Assembly (NCBI GenBank): GCA_900541565.1
Contig: UQKB01000022.1
Location: 1-29,808, forward strand
Length of the DNA: 29,808 nucleotides
Direction: 5' to 3'
Source: an uncultured Oscillospiraceae bacterium
Lineage (GTDB): Bacteria > Bacillota > Clostridia > Oscillospirales > Acutalibacteraceae
In this document: positions 15,764 through 23,155 of the stretch, piece by piece
Position numbering within the stretch: the first letter of the stretch is position 1
Layout: every line of letters starts with the position of its first letter
The notes under the pieces: generated by a model
Database searches by the model: none
The model's input: the letters and a program-made list of their open reading frames with translations, nothing else
Told to the model about the DNA's origin: nothing
Position numbers and translations under genes: made by a program

Positions 15764-16234
15764 ATGAAAAAGAAAATTATTAAGCGTAGTCTTTTAGGTT
15801 TTCCACTTGGAATTACAATGGGCTATTTAATTACAATCTTGATTTCTCTTGGTTGGGCAAATGGATATTACTCGCCTTGTGTACCCGAACTCATATCAAT
15901 TATGGGAAATGAAATCAATGCTGTCATTTTGCAAACAGTTCTTTGCGGAATATTAGGTACAGGGTTTGCGGCAAGTTCCGTAATATGGGAAATGGATAGT
16001 TGGAGCATTGTAAAGCAGACAGGAATTTACTTTTCAATTATTTCAGTAATAATGTTACCAATCGCTTATTTTGCATATTGGATGGAACATAGTGTAGTTG
16101 GATTTTTAATTTATTTTGGGATTTTCGCTTTAATTTTTGTAGTTATATGGATAATACAGTTTGGTATAGGCAGGTATAATGTAAAAAAAATGAATGAGAA
16201 ATTGTTTCAAACAAGGGATAATAGAAATGAGTAA
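15764..16234 (+). CDS. DUF3021 membrane protein, partner of the LytTR regulator
   Basis: The 156-aa protein has four predicted membrane helices (roughly 8-30, 50-70, 85-108, 112-136) and a charged C-terminal tail. Size and layout match DUF3021 proteins, the membrane partners of small LytTR regulators. ATG 15764 (MKKKIIKRS) follows TGAGGTGA, which overlaps the previous stop region, so translation is probably coupled. A GTG three codons earlier lies inside the ribosome site and is rejected. It overlaps the KTR gene by 8 nt at its end. Confidence 0.8.
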   Translation: MKKKIIKRSLLGFPLGITMGYLITILISLGWANGYYSPCVPELISIMGNEINAVILQTVLCGILGTGFAASSVIWEMDSWSIVKQTGIYFSIISVIMLPIAYFAYWMEHSVVGFLIYFGIFALIFVVIWIIQFGIGRYNVKKMNEKLFQTRDNRNE

Positions 16235-16394
16235 GCAACAATGGATATATTGCCCTATCTGCGGCAATAAAACTCGCATAGTGATACGGGAAGATGCAGA
16301 ATTAAGAAACTTTCCTCTATACTGCCCGAAGTGCAAAAAGGAAACAATCATCAATGCTCAGGATATGAAAGTCACGCTTGCAGAACACAAATAA
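16227..16394 (+). CDS. Cysteine-rich KTR-domain protein of integrative elements
   Basis: This 55-aa protein has two CxxC pairs, CPICGNKTR and CPKCKKE, forming a zinc-ribbon, and the KTR and NFPLYCPKC signatures of the small conjugal-transfer-associated proteins found in Tn1549-like elements. It starts inside the end of the DUF3021 gene (ATGAGTAA overlap). Its role is unknown; zinc binding is inferred from the cysteines. Confidence 0.75.
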   Translation: MSKQQWIYCPICGNKTRIVIREDAELRNFPLYCPKCKKETIINAQDMKVTLAEHK

Positions 16395-16408
16395 GATTTT
16401 TATGTATG

Positions 16409-16442
16409 CCGCCGCATGGGTGATACCATAGCGGCGGTTTTT
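16409..16442 (+). terminator. Terminator of the LytTR-DUF3021-KTR unit
   Basis: GCCGCCGCATGG and CCATAGCGGCGG form a bulged stem followed by TTTTT, directly downstream of the KTR stop. Confidence 0.75.
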
Positions 16443-16447
16443 CGTGC

Positions 16448-16790
16448 CTATCGGCTGTCTCTGTCAAAGGATTTCTTTCTCTGTCTCGGCTGGTTTCGCT
16501 CTCTGCCCTCTGCTTGAAGCTGGCGCAGGCGTTTCAGTACGCTCTTCCGTTCAGGCGGCTTTGCCTGCTCTTTTCCTGCGGGTTTCTGTTTTTCCTGACT
16601 TGTCGCTCCCATGCGGCAAGGTCACGGTTGTACTGCTCCACAACCGCCTCCGCCTTGTGGTAGGTTGCCATGAACGCCTACACATCGGGATAACCGTTCT
16701 CTTTCAGAACATCGGGCAGTTTATCCAGCTTTTCAGCGATTTCCTGTTCTTGTCCGCTGTATCTGCTCTGTGAGCGCCTTGCGCTCCGAT
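16448..16790 (-). pseudogene. Relaxase (MobA/MobL-type) C-terminal remnant
   Basis: Minus-strand pieces read ERKALTEQIQR, then after a shift QEQEIAEKLDKLPDVLKENG, a TAG stop, AFMATYHKAEAVVEQYNRDL, and after another shift PPERKSVLKRLRQLQAEGRE to KKSFDRDSR and the true stop. This is the Glu/Lys-rich tail of the relaxases of clostridial integrative elements. With one in-frame stop and at least two shifts, and no N-terminal catalytic domain, it is dead. Its 5' end lies immediately downstream of the tRNA-Ser terminator, marking the element border. Confidence 0.75.
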
Positions 16791-16795
16791 TTTAC

Positions 16796-16835
16796 AAAAA
16801 AATCGGAGCAAGCGATATAATAAAGCTTGCTCCGA
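16796..16835 (-). terminator. Terminator of the tRNA-Ser gene
   Basis: TCGGAGCAAGC (16803-16813) and GCTTGCTCCGA (16825-16835) pair; on the minus strand seven U follow. It begins 2 nt beyond the CCA end. Confidence 0.85.
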
Positions 16836-16850
16836 CGTGGCGGAGATGGA
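16827..16850. repeat. Candidate attachment core at the tRNA-Ser 3' end
   Basis: Direct repeat of 10571-10594 (23 of 24 bases). It covers the end of the tRNA acceptor arm, the CCA and part of the terminator arm. Confidence 0.45.
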
Positions 16851-16930
16851 GAGATTTGAACTCTCGCGCCGGGAATCCCCGGCCTACCGCATTTCGAGTG
16901 CGGACCCTTCAGCCACTTGGGTACATCTCC
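16838..16930 (-). tRNA. tRNA-Ser (anticodon CGA), CCA encoded
   Basis: Folding by eye: acceptor GGAGATG/CATCTCC, D arm CCC-AAGTGGCTGAA-GGG, anticodon stem CCGCA/TGCGG around CTCGAAA (anticodon CGA), a long variable arm GCCGGGGATTCCCGGC typical of class II tRNAs, T arm GAGAG-TTCAAAT-CTCTC, discriminator G and encoded CCA. It reads UCG serine codons. Its 3' side borders the mobile-element remnants. Confidence 0.95.
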
Positions 16931-17013
16931 AAATAAAACCTGCTTTTCTTATTTTATTATAAAGCAAGCAATGCTTATTTTACTTGTTCCCACATAGAAA
17001 GTCAAGTACAAGT

Positions 17014-17042
17014 CACAACGTTTTTTCAGGCGGCATAGAATA
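17014..17042 (+). promoter_or_regulatory. Consensus sigma-K promoter for cwlJ-gerQ
   Basis: CACA at 17014-17017 (mACm) and CATAGAATA at 17034-17042 (CATAnnnTA) are separated by exactly 16 bp, the full Bacillus sigma-K consensus. The start would lie near 17049, about 30 nt before the first gene. This fits mother-cell expression of coat-located germination proteins. Confidence 0.65.
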
Positions 17043-17080
17043 AAAAAGCAAAGCAATAACCGTAAAGGCAGGTGGATTTT

Positions 17081-17527
17081 TTGGCGCTGGATACTAGGGA
17101 GCTTTTTGCAAGACTGATCAAATGCGAAGCCGGCGGTGAAGGCGACGATGGAATGGCATCTGTCGCTACGGTTATCATGAACCGCGCTACAGTTCCATAC
17201 GGCGAATTTGCACGAGTCAGCCAGGGTGGAGACGTCAGGGCCATTATAGAACAGGCAAGACAGTTTGTTTGTATGCAAACGACGGTAGGCGGCGAGTATA
17301 ATCCGCAAAATGTTTACAATATCGTACCGGACGAAATACAATACCAGATTGTTGATTGGGTGCTTGCGGGGAATTTTTTCGGTCCGGTTGGAAACTCTTT
17401 ATTTTTCTTTAATCCATATAGCGACACATGTCCGCAATATTTCCCGCCAAACGGTACGGGAATTTTTTACACAAGGGTTGGCGCGCATTGCTTTTATGCG
17501 CCAACTGAAAAATACGAAAGTACTTAA
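17081..17527 (+). CDS. cwlJ: Spore cortex-lytic cell wall hydrolase CwlJ (SleB family)
   Basis: The 148-aa protein is a SleB-type hydrolase without signal peptide or peptidoglycan-binding domain, which is the CwlJ form; CwlJ is made in the mother cell, sits in the coat and degrades cortex muramic-lactam peptidoglycan during germination. The catalytic Glu is E16 in KCEAGGEGDDGM, with E20 close by. The C-terminal FFFNPYSDTCPQYF ... HCFYAPTEKY aligns with the tail of Bacillus CwlJ, and the length is close to its 142 aa. Start: TTG 17081 has AGGTGG at good spacing; GTG 17072 in the same frame lies within that site and is less likely. The gerQ gene follows by 43 nt, and GerQ is required for CwlJ placement in Bacillus. 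A sigma-K promoter precedes. Confidence 0.85.
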   Translation: MALDTRELFARLIKCEAGGEGDDGMASVATVIMNRATVPYGEFARVSQGGDVRAIIEQARQFVCMQTTVGGEYNPQNVYNIVPDEIQYQIVDWVLAGNFFGPVGNSLFFFNPYSDTCPQYFPPNGTGIFYTRVGAHCFYAPTEKYEST

Positions 17528-17570
17528 AAACCTATCACTGCCATTTTAAAGAAAATCAGGGGGTAATACT

Positions 17571-18167
17571 ATGGATAACAATTCAATTGACCTTGGACAG
17601 ATTTACGGATTTAACAACTGTCCCGAGGGCGGCTGTGTACCAACCGGAAATATTATACCAAACATTCCGTCGCTTGAGCAAATTGCGGCTTATAACCAGG
17701 CGCAGGCACAATTGCGGCAGAGAGAGCCGGAGGAAGAAGTGCTGGAACTGGAAAGAACGCTTAGAGAGGCACAGCAGCTGGGGGTGGGGTACCCTGCAAC
17801 AGGCTCTACGAGGCCTGTACAAGGAGAGCCTATAGGCGCATCTCCCGCTACAGGCATGCAAAGCACCATGTCTGGGACGACGGCCGGCATGGCCACAACA
17901 CAGGCAAACGAATACAGCATGATCCGAGAATATTCGCAGCCCTTTCCGGTAACAGGGGAAAGCATCCAATACTTAAACGGCTTTATGCGTACGCAGATCG
18001 GCCGCAGAATCGAAATCCAAATGTTGGTCGGTTCCGATACACTCGTAACAAAAGAAGGATTTCTGCTCGGTGTAGGGGCAAATTATATTTTAATCAATGA
18101 AACAAACTCCAACGATCTGACAACCTGTGATTTTTACAATATAAAATTTGTCCGCTATTTCTATTAA
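17571..18167 (+). CDS. gerQ: Spore coat protein GerQ-like
   Basis: The 198-aa protein has a low-complexity Gln/Glu/Thr/Gly-rich N-terminal part (1-125) and a C-terminal GerQ domain (about 126-198, PVTGESIQYLNGFMRTQIG ... YILINETNSNDL ... IKFVRYFY). GerQ (YwdL) is a coat protein cross-linked by transglutaminase in Bacillus and needed to retain CwlJ; the Gln-rich stretch (NQAQAQLRQ) would suit such cross-linking, by inference. The conserved domain and its position right after cwlJ support the call. GGGGG precedes the ATG. Its stop codon directly abuts that of the convergent hemW gene with no bases between. Confidence 0.8.
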   Translation: MDNNSIDLGQIYGFNNCPEGGCVPTGNIIPNIPSLEQIAAYNQAQAQLRQREPEEEVLELERTLREAQQLGVGYPATGSTRPVQGEPIGASPATGMQSTMSGTTAGMATTQANEYSMIREYSQPFPVTGESIQYLNGFMRTQIGRRIEIQMLVGSDTLVTKEGFLLGVGANYILINETNSNDLTTCDFYNIKFVRYFY

Positions 18168-19268
18168 TCAACCCCATAAAACGCCGGCAATAAGGGCGTT
18201 GGAAAGCAAAAACCCCTTTTGCGACAAACGTATGCCTTTTTGGTCGCATGTTAACAAATTTTCCTTTGCGTATTTTTGGGCATTTTTTATGTAGTGGGAG
18301 GGGAAAGGCTTTTTATATTTTTGTTCAAACTCCTGGAAAACAAGCCCTTCTCTTAACCGCAGGGCAAGCATCATATATTCTTCCTCCCCGCCGCCCGGGC
18401 CGTCGTCGACGATCCTGTTTTCATAAAAGGCGGAAAAGCTTTGCGGCGTATAAAAGCGTCGACCATTGATAAACGAATGTGCGGAAGGTCCTAACCCTAA
18501 ATATTCCCCGCAGCGCCAGTAATTTAAATTATGGCGGCTTTCCATTTTGGGTTTTGAAAAATTTGAAATTTCATACTGCGTAAATCCCATTTGTTCCAAA
18601 TACGTACACATAAATAAATAAAGCTCGGCTTGCTCCTCTTCATCCGGCAGGTCGAGCTGCGCTTTCTGGTAAAAATAGGGCGTACCTTTTTCAATTTTTA
18701 AAATATAGCAAGATATATGCTGTGCACCGCTTGCAATACAAAAATCCATCGAAGCCTGCAGCGTCTCTTTGGTTTGGCCTGGAACACCAAGCATAAGATC
18801 CATGGAAAGATTCGTAATCCCCGCACGGCAAGCGTCCTGTGCGGTCTGTTTTGCATCCTGCGCGGTATGCTTTCTGCCTAAAACGGCAAGCTCTTGTGTA
18901 TTTGCCGACTGTACACCCAGAGAAATCCGGTTAACGCCCGCATGGCGTAACGCTGAAAAATCCAGATGGTGTGCAGAGGTTGGGTTTACCTCTACAGTAA
19001 TTTCTGGCTGCTGTATCAAAAAGTGCCGTCTTGCTGAAAAAATAATCTCCAAAAGCCGGTCGGTTCCCAGTGCGCTGGGCGTTCCTCCGCCAAAATAAAG
19101 CGTTTGCACAACCTTATGGTCGCCTTTGGCCTTTTCAGCAATCTGTTTACACATGTGCGCAGTATATTTGTCAGCCGTTTGCGCAGAAAAATTTACAGAA
19201 TAAAAATCACAGTAAGGGCATTTGCCCTGGCAGAAAGGAATATGGATATACAGTCCAAACGGTTGCAT
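18168..19268 (-). CDS. hemW: Radical SAM heme chaperone HemW
   Basis: The 366-aa protein has the radical-SAM cluster motif C13-x3-C17-x2-C20-D-F (PFCQGKCPYCDF), followed by TLYFGGGTPS and EVNPTSAHHLDF in the SAM-binding barrel, then NYWRCGEYLGLGPSAHSF. Phe rather than Cys after the third cysteine region distinguishes HemW from the coproporphyrinogen dehydrogenase HemN, and the length fits HemW (about 370-380). HemW binds heme and delivers it to respiratory proteins; this would be compatible with a heme-containing fumarate reductase anchor in the same window. GGAGATG precedes the ATG. Divergent from prfC and convergent with gerQ. Confidence 0.92.
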   Translation of the reverse strand: MQPFGLYIHIPFCQGKCPYCDFYSVNFSAQTADKYTAHMCKQIAEKAKGDHKVVQTLYFGGGTPSALGTDRLLEIIFSARRHFLIQQPEITVEVNPTSAHHLDFSALRHAGVNRISLGVQSANTQELAVLGRKHTAQDAKQTAQDACRAGITNLSMDLMLGVPGQTKETLQASMDFCIASGAQHISCYILKIEKGTPYFYQKAQLDLPDEEEQAELYLFMCTYLEQMGFTQYEISNFSKPKMESRHNLNYWRCGEYLGLGPSAHSFINGRRFYTPQSFSAFYENRIVDDGPGGGEEEYMMLALRLREGLVFQEFEQKYKKPFPSHYIKNAQKYAKENLLTCDQKGIRLSQKGFLLSNALIAGVLWG

Positions 19269-19304
19269 CGTTTCAACATCTCCATAAAAATAGTGAAAGA
19301 AAGG

Positions 19305-19338
19305 TGAAGGAGCAGAAACGTTGGTTTCTGCTCCTTCA
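19305..19338. repeat. 15-bp inverted repeat in the hemW leader
   Basis: TGAAGGAGCAGAAAC (19305-19319), loop GTTG, GTTTCTGCTCCTTCA (19324-19338) is a perfect stem. No U-run follows on either strand, so it is not a standard terminator. It lies about 37 nt before the hemW start inside the predicted transcript. Confidence 0.6.
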
Positions 19339-19390
19339 ATTTGGAAGGTATATGAAAAAAAGGAAAAAGCACATATAATATCTTAAATTT

Positions 19391-19419
19391 AGAATAGTAG
19401 CTTTTTCCAAAAAAGTCAA
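19391..19419 (-). promoter_or_regulatory. hemW: Promoter of hemW
   Basis: Minus strand TTGACT (19419-19414) and TATTCT (19396-19391), spacer 17 bp; leader about 115 nt containing the hairpin at 19305-19338. Confidence 0.55.
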
Positions 19420-19474
19420 TACCTTTTCTTACAATATAATTTTACATATTTTTTACATACCTGTAAACGGAGAA

Positions 19475-19504
19475 TTGACAAGAAAAGGTGAAAAATAGTA
19501 AAAT
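19475..19504 (+). promoter_or_regulatory. prfC: Promoter of prfC
   Basis: TTGACA 19475-19480 and TAAAAT 19499-19504 with an 18-bp spacer, about 50 nt before the TTG start codon. Confidence 0.6.
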
Positions 19505-19558
19505 AGAAAACCGGAAATTGCAACGGTTGTTTTTTACATTGCACAGGAGGAATGCATT

Positions 19559-21142
19559 TTGCCCGATTATAAGGATCAAATAGAAAAGCGAAGGACTTTT
19601 GCCATTATATCCCACCCGGATGCCGGTAAAACCACTTTAACGGAAAAACTTTTGTTATATGGTGGGGCAATCAATCTTGCTGGTTCCGTTAAGGGCAAAA
19701 AAACAGCAAGGCACGCAGTCTCAGACTGGATGGAGATCGAAAAGCAAAGGGGAATATCTGTAACCTCTTCTGTTTTACAATTTGCGTATGGAGGATATTG
19801 CATTAATATTCTGGACACACCGGGCCATCAGGATTTTTCAGAAGATACGTACCGTACACTGATGGCCGCCGACAGCGCCGTTATGGTCATAGACGCTTCA
19901 AAAGGGGTAGAGGCGCAGACAATTAAATTGTTCAAAGTCTGCCTGCTGCGCAATATCCCGATTATTACGTTTATAAATAAGATGGACCGCGAGGCAAAAA
20001 GCCCGTTTGATCTGCTTGAAGACATTGAAAATGTTTTAGGGATCCGCACATATCCCGTAAACTGGCCGATTGGCTGTGGAAAAGAATTTAAAGGTGTGTA
20101 CGACAGAAAGCGTAAAAAGGTTTTGGCCTTTACCGCAAATAACGGGCAAAAAGAAGTGGAGGCAACTGCAATAAGCCTTTCCGACCCCATTTTAACAGAT
20201 ACAATTGGTCAAACGTTCCGTGACCAGCTTTCTGAGGAGATAGAACTGCTGGACATTGCAGGAGACGCATTTGACCTTGCGGATGTACGCAGCGGGAAGC
20301 TGACCCCCGTTTTTTTTGGGTCGGCTCTTACAAATTTTGGCGTAGAACCGTTTTTAGAAGAATTTTTGCAGCTTACAACACCACCTTTGCCGCGGCAGAC
20401 ACAAAACGGCGAGATTTCACCGTTTTGCGGCAGCTTTTCCGCGTTTGTTTTTAAAATACAGGCAAATATGAACAAGGCGCATCGCGACCGGATTGCCTTT
20501 ATGCGCATCTGCTCGGGAAAATTCGAAAAAAATATGGAAGTATATCATGTACAGGGGCAAAAAAAGCTCCGCCTTTCCCAGCCGCAGCAGATTATGGCAC
20601 AGGAAAGGGAAATCATTGACCAGGCCTACGCAGGGGATATCATCGGCGTGTTTGATCCCGGTATTTTTTCGATCGGCGACACTCTGTGCGCGCCGGATAA
20701 AAAGTTTTGCTTTAAAGGGATCCCCACATTTGCGCCTGAGCATTTTTCACTTGTCCGCCAAAAAGATACCATGAAGCGCAAGCAATTTATAAAAGGGATC
20801 AATCAAATCGCCCAGGAGGGTGCTATTCAGATTTTCCAGGATATCGGCGCAGGCATGGAAGAAGTAATTGTCGGCGTAGTGGGAACCTTACAGTTTGAAG
20901 TGTTAGAATACCGCCTGAAAAACGAATACAATGTAGATATCCTCATGAGCGGCCTGCCATATCAGTATATCCGCTGGATCGGAAATGAAGAGATAGAACC
21001 CGAAAAGCTGGATCTGTCCTCAGATACAAAAAGAATACAGGATCTTAAAGGAAACTATCTTTTGCTTTTTACCAGTGAATGGACCATCCAATGGGCGCTT
21101 GAGCACAATAAAGGATTAATTTTAGAAGAATTTGGAAAATAG
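19559..21142 (+). CDS. prfC: Peptide chain release factor 3
   Basis: The 527-aa translational GTPase RF3 removes RF1/RF2 from the ribosome after termination. The G domain shows the P-loop SHPDAGKTTLT (18-28), the switch region with QRGISVTSS, LDTPGHQDFSEDTYR and FINKMDRE; domains II and III follow (GVVGTLQFEVLEYRLKNEY near the end). Length equals the family's usual 525-530 aa. The start is TTG, 8 nt after AGGAGG; the nearby ATG at 19552 is in another frame. It is monocistronic, with its own promoter and a strong terminator. RF3 is present only in some Clostridia, so it is not universally expected. Confidence 0.95.
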   Translation: MPDYKDQIEKRRTFAIISHPDAGKTTLTEKLLLYGGAINLAGSVKGKKTARHAVSDWMEIEKQRGISVTSSVLQFAYGGYCINILDTPGHQDFSEDTYRTLMAADSAVMVIDASKGVEAQTIKLFKVCLLRNIPIITFINKMDREAKSPFDLLEDIENVLGIRTYPVNWPIGCGKEFKGVYDRKRKKVLAFTANNGQKEVEATAISLSDPILTDTIGQTFRDQLSEEIELLDIAGDAFDLADVRSGKLTPVFFGSALTNFGVEPFLEEFLQLTTPPLPRQTQNGEISPFCGSFSAFVFKIQANMNKAHRDRIAFMRICSGKFEKNMEVYHVQGQKKLRLSQPQQIMAQEREIIDQAYAGDIIGVFDPGIFSIGDTLCAPDKKFCFKGIPTFAPEHFSLVRQKDTMKRKQFIKGINQIAQEGAIQIFQDIGAGMEEVIVGVVGTLQFEVLEYRLKNEYNVDILMSGLPYQYIRWIGNEEIEPEKLDLSSDTKRIQDLKGNYLLLFTSEWTIQWALEHNKGLILEEFGK

Positions 21143-21181
21143 GACTATATGCTTTAACCTTTGTTGTCCTCAATATATTTT

Positions 21182-21229
21182 ACACTGAAAACGATGTTTA
21201 AAAACCATCGTTTTCAGTGTGTTTTTTTT
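21182..21229 (+). terminator. Terminator of prfC
   Basis: ACACTGAAAACGATG (21182-21196) and CATCGTTTTCAGTGT (21206-21220) form a perfect 15-bp stem followed by G and eight T. Confidence 0.93.
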
Positions 21230-21381
21230 AATAAGTTGTAATATTAAAAATTTTATGCTATATTATAAAATGGACGTTTCAAAAATTTTCCTCTTTTCTA
21301 TATTGTTTTAAGGGACTTGCACGAACGGCACCTTCTCCGAATAAAATAAACCAAGTGTTATTTTATCAAGGGGGAGGAACC

Positions 21382-22083
21382 ATGTTTTTTGAGCTTTTTG
21401 GAATCCTTGGCAATTTGTTGCTTGTTTTTATCCTGCATGTTACAGGTAACGGCGCTTTTCCAAGGCCTTTGTCACCGCAGGAAGAAAAAGAATACCTGCT
21501 GTTGTCCAGACAAGGGGATAAAAATGCGCGGAACAAGCTGGTAGAACATAACTTACGCCTCGTCGCGCATATCATCAAAAAATATTACGCCAATATTAAC
21601 GACCAGGACGACCTTGTTTCTATCGGAACCATCGGCTTGATCAAAGCAATTAACACATTTGATCCAAGTAAAAATATCAAGCTTTCCAGCTATGCTTCAC
21701 GCTGCATTGAAAATGAAATTTTAATGTTTTTCAGAAACAACAAAAAATCGGCGCAGGATATTTCTTTAAATGAAGCGATCGATACTGACAAAGACGGCAA
21801 TCCGTTGACTTTAATGGACGTTATGTCTGTTGAGGATAATATTATTGAAACTCTGGCCTTAAAAATTAACAGTGAAAAACTCAAGCAATATTTAAAAGAG
21901 GTTTTAAGCCCCCGTGAACAGACGGTTATCCTTTTGCGGTATGGTTTGGGCGGCAGTGCGCCGCTTACCCAACGTGAGGTAGCAAAAAAGCTTGGGATTT
22001 CACGTTCTTATGTCTCGCGGATCGAAAAAAGAGCGTTACAGCTTTTAAGAAAACGGTTTGATAAAGCAGAAAGATATATATAA
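21382..22083 (+). CDS. sigK: Sporulation sigma factor SigK (pro-sigma-K, uninterrupted)
   Basis: The 233-aa sigma-70 family protein matches SigK, the late mother-cell sigma factor. The first ~20 residues are a hydrophobic pro-sequence (MFFELFGILGNLLLVFILHV) removed at activation. LSPQEEKEYLLL, NARNKLVEHNLRLV and DLVSIGTIGLIKAI form region 2; SPREQTVILLRYGL and SRSYVSRIEKRAL form region 4. The gene is continuous: no skin-type element splits it. GGGGGAGG precedes ATG 21382. Upstream, TAATATT at 21239-21245 followed 13 bp later by TATATTAT partly resembles a sigma-E promoter, but the -10 is poor. A LacI-type gene follows after 30 nt with no terminator between. Confidence 0.93.
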   Translation: MFFELFGILGNLLLVFILHVTGNGAFPRPLSPQEEKEYLLLSRQGDKNARNKLVEHNLRLVAHIIKKYYANINDQDDLVSIGTIGLIKAINTFDPSKNIKLSSYASRCIENEILMFFRNNKKSAQDISLNEAIDTDKDGNPLTLMDVMSVEDNIIETLALKINSEKLKQYLKEVLSPREQTVILLRYGLGGSAPLTQREVAKKLGISRSYVSRIEKRALQLLRKRFDKAERYI

Positions 22084-22113
22084 TTTTTACATAGCTTATA
22101 AAAATATGGGGAG

Positions 22114-23115
22114 GTGTGCACCATCATTACAATTAAGGATGTTGCAAAAGCGGCAAATGTTTCTGTGGCGACCATTTCAAGAACGCTCAACAATGATAAA
22201 AATGTTTCAGAAAAAACCAGAAAACATGTGTTTGAGGTGATCGAGGCTCTGGGATATACGCCCAATGTCCTGGGGAGAAATCTGCGGGTGAGCAAAACCA
22301 ATCGGATTTTAACGCTGATTCCCGATCTATCCAACGCTTTTTACAGCGAAGTTATCCGCGGGATTGATGACTTTGCGGAAAAATATGGCTATATGACAAT
22401 GATTTCAACAACCAGAGGTACCTTGGAACTCGAAGAGAAATATATTGCCCAGCTATTTAACAAAAATTTTGATGGGATTATTTTAACCAGTTCTGAACAA
22501 ACCGCTGAAGACCTTTCTAATAATGCAAAAAAAGCCCCGATCGTTATGTGCTGTGAATACAAATATGAAACAGATATTTCCGCCGTGCTTGTTGATAACA
22601 GAAAAGCGGAGTACGATGCTGTAACTATGCTGATAGAAAAAGGCCACCGGAAGATTGCGCTGGTCACAAATGCAATTTCCTATTCGGCAAACGAACGTAC
22701 CAAAGGGTATATAGATGCACTGCAGGATCACAATATTCCTGTTCGCGAAGAATATATCATTTATGGCGGCTACCGTTATCACGATGGATTAGAAGCCGCA
22801 AGCAGGCTTTTACATATGCAGGAACGGCCAACCGCTATTTTATCTATTTCTGACATTTTAGGAATTGCAATTAACAACTACATTGTCAGTCTGGGGATGA
22901 CGCCAGGTGTTGACATTGATGTTTTTGGCTTTGATAATACTACATTTTCAAATGTTTCAACACCGCCAATTAATTCTATTTCACAACCAGCGTATGAAAT
23001 TGGCCGTGCTGCAATGGAAATTTTACTGAAAAAGATCCGAAAGATCGACAGTAAAAACGAAGTGATTATGAAGCCGCATATTATTATTGACAAAAATACG
23101 CATACCGTTCAATAG
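22114..23115 (+). CDS. LacI/GalR-family transcriptional regulator
   Basis: The protein of about 330 aa has an N-terminal LacI helix-turn-helix (TIKDVAKAANVSVATISRTL, hinge GRNLRVSKTN) and a periplasmic-binding-protein-like effector domain (RILTLIPDLSNAFYSEVIRG ... HRKIALVTN ... ISDILGIAINNY ... FGFDNTTF). Such proteins sense a sugar-like ligand; no sugar genes adjoin. The start is unusual. GTG 22114 is the only standard codon in frame, but it lies inside the SD GGGGAGG (22108-22114). The codons aligned with the family's usual first Met are ATC 22123 or ATT 22126, and ATC sits 8 nt after the SD. Location right after sigK suggests possible co-transcription. A strong terminator follows. Confidence 0.9.
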   Translation: MCTIITIKDVAKAANVSVATISRTLNNDKNVSEKTRKHVFEVIEALGYTPNVLGRNLRVSKTNRILTLIPDLSNAFYSEVIRGIDDFAEKYGYMTMISTTRGTLELEEKYIAQLFNKNFDGIILTSSEQTAEDLSNNAKKAPIVMCCEYKYETDISAVLVDNRKAEYDAVTMLIEKGHRKIALVTNAISYSANERTKGYIDALQDHNIPVREEYIIYGGYRYHDGLEAASRLLHMQERPTAILSISDILGIAINNYIVSLGMTPGVDIDVFGFDNTTFSNVSTPPINSISQPAYEIGRAAMEILLKKIRKIDSKNEVIMKPHIIIDKNTHTVQ

Positions 23116-23118
23116 AAA

Positions 23119-23155
23119 CCGCCCGGAACAATGTTCCGGGCGGCGTTTTGTTTTA
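23119..23155 (+). terminator. Terminator of the LacI-family gene
   Basis: CCGCCCGGAAC (23119-23129) and GTTCCGGGCGG (23133-23143) pair around AAT, followed by CGTTTTGTTTT. Confidence 0.9.

Noticed and set aside
21382..22083. Skin-like interruption of sigK
   Set aside because: The sigK frame is continuous from pro-sequence to region 4.
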